Translations under genes and position numbers: made by a program | Shown here: in pieces, positions 57,998-64,000 of the stretch | Position numbering within the stretch: position 1 is the first letter of the stretch | Layout of the letters: the number at the start of each line of letters is the position of its first letter | Notes under the pieces: model-generated | The model's input: the letters and a program-made list of their open reading frames with translations, nothing else | Told to the model about the DNA's origin: nothing | Databases searched by the model: none | Source: Spongiimicrobium salis | GTDB lineage: Bacteria > Bacteroidota > Bacteroidia > Flavobacteriales > Flavobacteriaceae | Assembly (NCBI RefSeq): GCF_043678055.1 | Contig: NZ_JBHEQA010000002.1 | Location: forward strand, 1,207,388-1,271,387 | Reading direction: 5' to 3' | DNA length: 64,000 nucleotides

Positions 57998-58774
57998 TCA
58001 ATCCAAATCGTTATTCTTGCGATATACAATACTCTTTTTTTCTAAAAATCTCAAAAATTTTAATTTGTCCTGTGTTTCAACTTGCTCTTTAAAAGTTGAA
58101 TCTACAGCGCAAAAATATATAAAATCATATATCTTTTCCGAAGGTATTTTTAGTTGCTGACTATAGATGGAATCTGGATAAAACTCTCTTGCCGTTTTAA
58201 TACGTAATTCGTTTTCGTCTTGGGAAACTAATTTTCTTAATCTTTTATTATGACCCGTAATTTCATCTAAAAGCCTATGTAACCCTTGTTCTGTCATAGC
58301 CGTAAAAAGATTCCTTTCGTTTTTTGTCAATGGTTTTACATTCGCATTAGGCAGTCCTAAAGTAGAAGCAGTAATAACCGGACCAATTTTTAAATTTTGA
58401 ATATCTGCTTCAATATTACCAGATAGATTATAAGGTCTAACTACAACTTCGTTTAATTCAACATTAGCTTCCTCCATGGGAACAGTAATTCCTTCACTAT
58501 CCCATACTTTTTGATCTACAATTAAAAAAGTCCTTTTATATTGAATCGCGGAAAACCAAATCGTATCATTACGTTTTACCGAAATTGAAAACATACCCTT
58601 GGAATCTGATATTGTAGCCGTCTTAGATGTACTATTAATAACATGTATATCGGAAACATCTTTGGTTTCACTTGTAATTTGACCTCTTAAACTTTTTACG
58701 GTATTTTGCGCACTAGCCACTAAGCAAATGGAATAGAATATTACTAATACAACACAATTCCGGTTTGAAAACAT
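57998..58774 (-). CDS. Secreted carboxypeptidase-regulatory-like protein
   Basis: 258 aa. Signal peptide (VVLVIFYSICLVASAQ), then a CarboxypepD_reg-like beta-sandwich (SLRGQITSETKDVSDIHVIN, ATISDSKGMFSISVKRND), then a helical C-terminus. This domain is common in Bacteroidota surface proteins. The protein lacks a TonB-dependent barrel. Function unknown. Confidence 0.75.
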   Translation of the reverse strand: MFSNRNCVVLVIFYSICLVASAQNTVKSLRGQITSETKDVSDIHVINSTSKTATISDSKGMFSISVKRNDTIWFSAIQYKRTFLIVDQKVWDSEGITVPMEEANVELNEVVVRPYNLSGNIEADIQNLKIGPVITASTLGLPNANVKPLTKNERNLFTAMTEQGLHRLLDEITGHNKRLRKLVSQDENELRIKTAREFYPDSIYSQQLKIPSEKIYDFIYFCAVDSTFKEQVETQDKLKFLRFLEKKSIVYRKNNDLD

Positions 58775-58867
58775 AGTATATAAAATTTTAAACTACTTCG
58801 ATGTAAAAAAAGGTTATTGGTTAGATTACATCCTAGACTCCAAATTCAATCTTTAATATAGAAGGAA

Positions 58868-59779
58868 TCACACTTGGCTTGTCGATTCTAAAAATTTTGA
58901 AATATCGTAGGGCGTTGCATCCGCTGAAAGGAAATCTTTTAGAAAAAACTTTACGATTTCGAGTTGATCATCTTCCGGATGTTTCGTAATAAACGACTGA
59001 AAATTCGTTAATTCCGAAGCATGAACAAAATTCCATGTAATTGAAATGCTATCAGAAATTGATGTCACATCATGAAACCAACCCGCTGGAAACAAAATTA
59101 CTTCATTGGGAGCAAGGGTTAATTCAAAAGTAGGCTTAGCCTTCGGAAAATCTGGAAATTTATCTAGATTAGGATTTTTAATATCTACAAACTCATTATC
59201 ATTCATTAGATAAGGGGCTTGGTCTGGGGAGAACAGAGAAATTTGCTTTTCTCCGTACAGTTGACATAATATGGCATTACTATTGAAAGGATCTCGGTGC
59301 AAACGCGTTTTTGCTCCTTTACCAGAGATAAACAACCCTTTATAAGGGAATCTTTCTGTAGTTATATCAATTTCATTATCTGCTGAACAATAGGGGACTA
59401 TCGTATCGCTCACAGGAAGAAAATAAGGTTGATTCCAAGAAGTCTTTAATTTCTTAAAAATATCATCTGACCATAAAAAATCAAGGTCTTTTAATTTGGT
59501 ATACCATCGTATGTATTCTTTACAGTTCTCTTCGGGCTTAGAAAAATTGGAAGTCAAATAACTCTCCAAAGTAGATACGTTTTGTAAATCAAAAAGATCA
59601 TTATAAACCTGAGTATACTCCGCACCAAATTCTTTTTTAAGTGAATCAGGTTGAAATCTATTCAAATCCCAATCATCCATGGCATCGGTAACAACAACCG
59701 GTTTGTTTTTGGTAAGATAATTTGTAAGAAAATCCTCCTTAGATAATTTCTTTACTTTATCAATTTTCATCTCTGTCAT
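58868..59779 (-). CDS. JmjC/cupin-8 type Fe(II) oxygenase
   Basis: 303 aa. Metal ligands are visible in TRLHRDPFNSNAILCQLYGE (His-x-Asp) and GWFHDVTSISDSISITWNFV (second His), with KQISLF and VILFP between, as in cupin-like JmjC hydroxylases. Such enzymes use 2-oxoglutarate to hydroxylate peptides or amino acids. Its position between the NRPS and the secreted protein suggests tailoring (inference). Confidence 0.82.
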   Translation of the reverse strand: MTEMKIDKVKKLSKEDFLTNYLTKNKPVVVTDAMDDWDLNRFQPDSLKKEFGAEYTQVYNDLFDLQNVSTLESYLTSNFSKPEENCKEYIRWYTKLKDLDFLWSDDIFKKLKTSWNQPYFLPVSDTIVPYCSADNEIDITTERFPYKGLFISGKGAKTRLHRDPFNSNAILCQLYGEKQISLFSPDQAPYLMNDNEFVDIKNPNLDKFPDFPKAKPTFELTLAPNEVILFPAGWFHDVTSISDSISITWNFVHASELTNFQSFITKHPEDDQLEIVKFFLKDFLSADATPYDISKFLESTSQV

Positions 59780-60023
59780 TATTTAAATTTTAATAACCAG
59801 CTAATCTAAATTCTGTTTTTGCCTAAAAAAGTAGATTTTATTTTTAATAGCGACAAAATTATAACGTTAATTTAAGAATAATCAACAAACGTATTTTCTG
59901 TCATAAAAAGTATTTTAAATAGAATACAGTCTGTTATCAGCTGGCTTGGTTAAAGTAATTTTTTTTAAATTAAAGATCGGTTTTGTTCCCCTGAGATCCT
60001 TCTATCTTAGTTTAAGAGCTATT

Positions 60024-63000
60024 TTAGGATAGAATAGAATTTGCTTCTGAGGTTAGAATTTCTGCAGTATCCTCGGCATTATCACTAATGAAGTAATGTC
60101 CGGCATCACATATTTCTGAAAAAGAAACCTGTTTTGAATGTTTCTTCCATCTTTTATTTTTTCGGGAAAATCCAGTAGTCAACTCATCTTGTGCTCCATA
60201 AATACCATGAATAGGAATTTGAAGTTTAGCATTGTTATTGACGCTTAAAGAATCACAAACCATTGCAACTTCTGAATCATGCTTAAAGTTTTTCACAATT
60301 TTAGTCATTAAATCTTTATTCATGTCCCTAGGTATTAATCCAGAATCAATTAGAAATTCTCGTATGTGTTCATCTTTATAATTTGCCAAAGCATTCCCTG
60401 TAAACTCAATGTTTTTCTTTACCCGCTGGAATAAACTTCCTCCTAGGAATAAACCTTTTAAAGGCATATTGAGTTTTTGCAATTCATAAGATAAATAAAT
60501 AGCCATACTAGTACCCGAACAATGACCGAATATAAATATATCTTCTTTAAGCTTTGTTGTTATTTCTTCGATCAGGGATTCCTTTATCGAATTAAACGAT
60601 TGATACGTTCCAATCCAATTCACTTCGTGCCAAGGCATTGAAATAATGTAAACATTGAAAGTCAACGATAACTTTTCAGCCAAAGAATAATAGACGGTGC
60701 TCAAAGCGCCTGCGTAAGGAACCAAAACAATACTTTTGCTCTTCTTTTTGTCATAGGAGTATTCCGTTAAGAAATGTGTTTTTTCTTCTTGGACAAGCGT
60801 ATTCAAACTATTTGTAATAGCTCTGATGTTTCTATAGCTATATAGAATTTTCAAAGGAACATTGTCGAGTTTGGCTATTTGTATGGCATTGATCGAATTT
60901 CCTCCCAAGTCGAAAAAATCATCGTCTATTCCTATCCCCTTTTTCTCAAGAACCAATTCCCAATGGTCCACCATTCTTCTTTCTTGTGTATTACGCGGCT
61001 CGGTATATTTTGGAGCATTATTATCAACTAATAACTCATACATTTTCAAAAGCAATTTCTCATCGACCTTACCATTTGGGGATAAAGGAATCTTATCTAC
61101 TTTGACATAATGATTAGGAATCATATAAGCGGGTAAACTGCCCATCAAGAACTGTCGTATTGTTGCCAAATCCAATTCTCCTTTAGCAACATAATAAACT
61201 ATCAACTCATTTTCTCCTTTTACATTCTTTTTGGTTGACACATGTGCCTGATCTATTGCTTCATTTTTAGTAAAAACAGCTTTTATTTCTCCTAATTCAA
61301 TTCGATATCCATGAATTTTGATCTGATTATCTTTTCTACCAACAAATTGAAGTTTTCCATCTGGGAGCCATCTACCCATATCTCCTGTTTTAAAAATCAT
61401 TGTTTCAGGTATAAATGGATTAGGAACAAACTTTTCTTGGGTCAGTTCGGGATTGTTCAGGTATCCTCTGGATACTCCATTACCTCCAATGCAAATCTCT
61501 CCTATGATTCCTTTTGCTTGTAACTTGGTGTGATCATCTACAATATAGATTTGTGTATTGTCAATGGGCCAACCTATTGTATTTGGAACAATAGCATTAG
61601 TCCTATCATATTCATAATATGTACACCATACTGAAGACTCTGTTGGGCCGTACTCATTAAAAAGGCGGCAATTTTCTAAAACTGAAACCGAATGAAATTC
61701 CTGAATCAAATCTTTACTACAGTATTCTCCAGCAACAATCACTTGTTCCAAAAACAATTCATCTTCTCCTATGTCTTGTAACAACAATGTTAAATATGAC
61801 GGAACCATTATTGTATGGGTAATCTTGTTTACATGCAAAAAGTGAGTTACATAATTTACATCTTTTACATCGTCACCATCCATTACATATAGCGCTCCTC
61901 CGGTAGAAATTGTTGAAAAAATACCTGCTACAGAACTGTCAAATGATATAGAGGATAGAAGTAAAAAATTTTGTTTACGGCCATAAACATTGTTTCTAGC
62001 AACCGTGGTGTGATATAAATTGGAATGTTCCAATAGAATACCTTTGGGTTTACCAGTGGAACCGGAAGTATATATAACATAGGCCAAATCTGAAGAATCT
62101 ATTATTTTTTCAATTGGACTTGTGTCATAACGCTCTTGAAGGTTTTTAAATGCGTTTATTTCATCAAAATCTATTTTTATTCTGCATGAGATATCCTTTA
62201 TTATATACCTTATACGGTCTTCTGGATAATTGGAATCTAAAGGAACATAAGCCCCTCCAGATTTTAATATCGCCAGTATACTTATGATAGCCCATTCACT
62301 ATTGCTTAAATTGACAACTACAAATTCTTCTTTCTTTATGTTATAGTTGGAATCTAAATAGTGGGCAAATTGATTGGACAATTCATCCAATTCCCTGTAA
62401 GTATACTCCTTGTCTCCAAATGCAAGAGCTAGTGCATCTGGATTGCGATCTACTTGCGCTATCAGCATATCCAGAATAGTTTCACCCTTATTATATTCGA
62501 CCGCCGTATCGTTGAAGGTCTCCAAAAGCTCCCTCCGCTCTTCCGCCCCAAGGTACTCCAAACGGTCCAGGGGAAGCGAGGGGTCCGCTACGGCAGATCC
62601 CATCAATCGCTCAAAATGCCCCAGCATGTGCTCGATCGTAGAGCGGTCATAGATATCACTGTTATATACAATCCCAATGTCTATCCCATCTTCAACTTCT
62701 TCAAAGTCAAAAATTAAATCGAATTGACTTACCCGCGCTTTTGTTCCATTGTAACTGTTAACGGTCAAACCATTTTGAGTGCTCCCACTCAAAGTAGTTG
62801 TTTGATTATTGTCCAATACGAGCATCACATCAAAAAGTGCATTCCTGCTCATGTCCCGTTGAAGGTCCAATTGGTCCACCAACTCGTCGAAGGGGTACGA
62901 CTGGTGCTCGAAGGCCCCCAGCGATACCTCGCGCACATTTGACAACAGCTCCCCGAAGCCGGACCCGCCAGCAAAACGCGTACGCAGCGCAAGCGTGTTC

Positions 63001-64000
63001 ACATAGAAGCCGATCTGGTCCTCCAGGTCCATGTGCGATCGACCCGCTATAGGGCTACCTATGATGATGTCCTCCTGCCCAGTGTAACGGTACAACAGGC
63101 TTTTTACCCCTGCCAACAGTCCCATATAGAGCGTGCCCCCTTTTTCGCGGCAAAGATCCTTTAGAAGTTCGGTGGGGCCCGCACCAAGGACCCCTCGCAC
63201 TACCCCGCCGTTGTACGTCTTTACGGCCGGACGGGGACGGTCCGTCGCTAGGTCGAGCACAGGAAGGTCCCCCGAAAAAACATCCGACCAATAGCCCTGG
63301 CCCTTCTCAAGGGAACCCCCCTCCAATAGCGAACGTTGCCATACCGAATAGTCCTTGTACTGGATACGCAAGGGAGGGAGAAGGCCATCGCCCCCCGTAA
63401 CGAGGGAATTGTAGTACCACAGGAGCTCCCTGATCAAAACCCCGAGCGACCAGCCGTCGCTTATGATGTGGTGCATCGTATAGGTGAACAGCCATCTATC
63501 CCGGGACAGGCGGTAAATGCCAGCTCGCAAAAGCGGGCCCTCCGAGAGATCGAAGGGTATCGACGAATCGGAATCAACGATATCGCGCATGGCAGATTCC
63601 TGATCCCCCGACCCGCGAAGATCGCCCTCCAAAAGCGAGAAGCCCGATCGATCCGAAGGGGAGATATATTGCCGCACGTCCCCGTCCCCGTTCTCCCTGA
63701 AGGTCGTGCGCAGTATCTCGTGCCGATCGATCAGCCTCCCGAAGGCGGTCCGAAGGGAGGCAACGTCAACAACCCCCTCGAATATATGGGCCCCAGGCAT
63801 ATTGTAGGCCACGTTCCCCTCCTCGAACTGGCTCAGCACCCATAGGCGGCGCTGGGCCGACGAAAGTTCATAGTCCGACGAAGGCGGCGCCGGAACAAGG
63901 GACGAGAACGATGAACGGCCCGACACCTCTATCAAACGTGCCTGGTCACAGAGCACCGGCGTCTCGAAAAGGCTCCGCAAGGGAAGCCTAACATCGAAGC
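60024..64000 (-). CDS. Non-ribosomal peptide synthetase, final module (partial)
   Basis: Incomplete: the frame runs to the window edge, beginning with the end of a carrier domain (FDVRLPLRSLFETPVL). Then a condensation domain of LCL-like type (ELSSAQRRLWVLSQFE; active HHIISDG motif), an adenylation domain with YTSGSTGKPKG, NEYGPTESS and KTGDMGRWLPDGKLQFVGRK, a carrier domain with DDFFDLGGNS, and a thioesterase at the C-terminus. Residues read at the adenylation specificity positions are D-S-A-I-I-A-E-V-W, for which I know no substrate. The thioesterase has GHCSG with Cys at the nucleophile position. A TE at the end means this is the releasing module. Confidence 0.93.
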   Translation of the reverse strand, partial: FDVRLPLRSLFETPVLCDQARLIEVSGRSSFSSLVPAPPSSDYELSSAQRRLWVLSQFEEGNVAYNMPGAHIFEGVVDVASLRTAFGRLIDRHEILRTTFRENGDGDVRQYISPSDRSGFSLLEGDLRGSGDQESAMRDIVDSDSSIPFDLSEGPLLRAGIYRLSRDRWLFTYTMHHIISDGWSLGVLIRELLWYYNSLVTGGDGLLPPLRIQYKDYSVWQRSLLEGGSLEKGQGYWSDVFSGDLPVLDLATDRPRPAVKTYNGGVVRGVLGAGPTELLKDLCREKGGTLYMGLLAGVKSLLYRYTGQEDIIIGSPIAGRSHMDLEDQIGFYVNTLALRTRFAGGSGFGELLSNVREVSLGAFEHQSYPFDELVDQLDLQRDMSRNALFDVMLVLDNNQTTTLSGSTQNGLTVNSYNGTKARVSQFDLIFDFEEVEDGIDIGIVYNSDIYDRSTIEHMLGHFERLMGSAVADPSLPLDRLEYLGAEERRELLETFNDTAVEYNKGETILDMLIAQVDRNPDALALAFGDKEYTYRELDELSNQFAHYLDSNYNIKKEEFVVVNLSNSEWAIISILAILKSGGAYVPLDSNYPEDRIRYIIKDISCRIKIDFDEINAFKNLQERYDTSPIEKIIDSSDLAYVIYTSGSTGKPKGILLEHSNLYHTTVARNNVYGRKQNFLLLSSISFDSSVAGIFSTISTGGALYVMDGDDVKDVNYVTHFLHVNKITHTIMVPSYLTLLLQDIGEDELFLEQVIVAGEYCSKDLIQEFHSVSVLENCRLFNEYGPTESSVWCTYYEYDRTNAIVPNTIGWPIDNTQIYIVDDHTKLQAKGIIGEICIGGNGVSRGYLNNPELTQEKFVPNPFIPETMIFKTGDMGRWLPDGKLQFVGRKDNQIKIHGYRIELGEIKAVFTKNEAIDQAHVSTKKNVKGENELIVYYVAKGELDLATIRQFLMGSLPAYMIPNHYVKVDKIPLSPNGKVDEKLLLKMYELLVDNNAPKYTEPRNTQERRMVDHWELVLEKKGIGIDDDFFDLGGNSINAIQIAKLDNVPLKILYSYRNIRAITNSLNTLVQEEKTHFLTEYSYDKKKSKSIVLVPYAGALSTVYYSLAEKLSLTFNVYIISMPWHEVNWIGTYQSFNSIKESLIEEITTKLKEDIFIFGHCSGTSMAIYLSYELQKLNMPLKGLFLGGSLFQRVKKNIEFTGNALANYKDEHIREFLIDSGLIPRDMNKDLMTKIVKNFKHDSEVAMVCDSLSVNNNAKLQIPIHGIYGAQDELTTGFSRKNKRWKKHSKQVSFSEICDAGHYFISDNAEDTAEILTSEANSILS

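Noticed and set aside
62410..63845. Plus-strand ORFs opposite the NRPS condensation domain
   Set aside because: They arise from high GC content, which keeps frames open; the NRPS frame carries the HHxxxDG motif.
1..64000. CRISPR arrays, insertion sequences, rRNA genes
   Set aside because: No regularly spaced repeats of CRISPR size, no transposase-like ORF and no rRNA sequence were seen on reading the window.

Overview
The window comes from a marine-type Flavobacteriaceae genome (Bacteroidota). This rests on the low GC content, promoters with a TTG ... TAnnTTTG pattern, the near absence of Shine-Dalgarno sites, and host proteins (thrA fused as aspartokinase/homoserine dehydrogenase, PgpH-type HD protein, ClpC, GyrA, GcvT) of flavobacterial type. 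The species was not identified.

Positions 1-32078 are the right part of a temperate tailed-phage prophage. It ends at a tyrosine integrase lying against the 3' end of tRNA-Arg(UCU). Its left end, with the structural and lysis genes, is outside the window. Three blocks are visible. (a) A leftward block from 13973 to 207 starts at a palindromic operator facing a CI-like repressor (14060). It runs through recombination genes (Rad52-like, NinB, NinG), an origin/replication set (DnaA domain-IV protein, Lin1244-type initiator with four 21-bp iterons inside the gene, DnaC-like loader), a C5-cytosine methyltransferase, many small genes and the terminase pair. (b) A cargo region at 14.6-23.7 kb holds lipoproteins, membrane proteins, a ribbon-helix-helix protein, a structurally odd tRNA-Cys and several unknown genes. 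Several of these lie behind a shared AATCGATT-type motif. (c) A rightward operon at 24.3-30.9 kb contains about 25 tiny genes, among them two MazG-type nucleotide pyrophosphohydrolase relatives, several Cys-rich zinc-binding-type peptides and an Xis-like protein. It is driven by a consensus promoter embedded in inverted repeats and faces a second HTH regulator (24081).

From 32.1 kb the sequence is host chromosome. It carries a tRNA Ser-Pro-Arg cluster, pgpH-like, thiolase, NlpC/P60, TPR, gyrA, clpC, a small conserved protein, nnrE-nnrD, thrA-thrB-thrC (with a Thr/Ile-rich leader ORF at 45601), a secreted M24 aminopeptidase P, gcvT, an epimerase-like protein, a pterin dehydratase and a YebC/PmpR protein.

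The last 8 kb (55.8-64.0 kb) look like the end of a biosynthetic locus. There is a FOXRED2-like flavoprotein, a secreted carboxypeptidase-regulatory-like protein, a JmjC/cupin oxygenase and the final module (C-A-T-TE) of a non-ribosomal peptide synthetase. The synthetase has a cysteine in place of serine at the thioesterase nucleophile and sharply alternating GC content within one reading frame. The items most worth following up are the putative phage origin, the odd tRNA, the shared cargo motif, the thr leader, and the NRPS terminal domain and mosaic.
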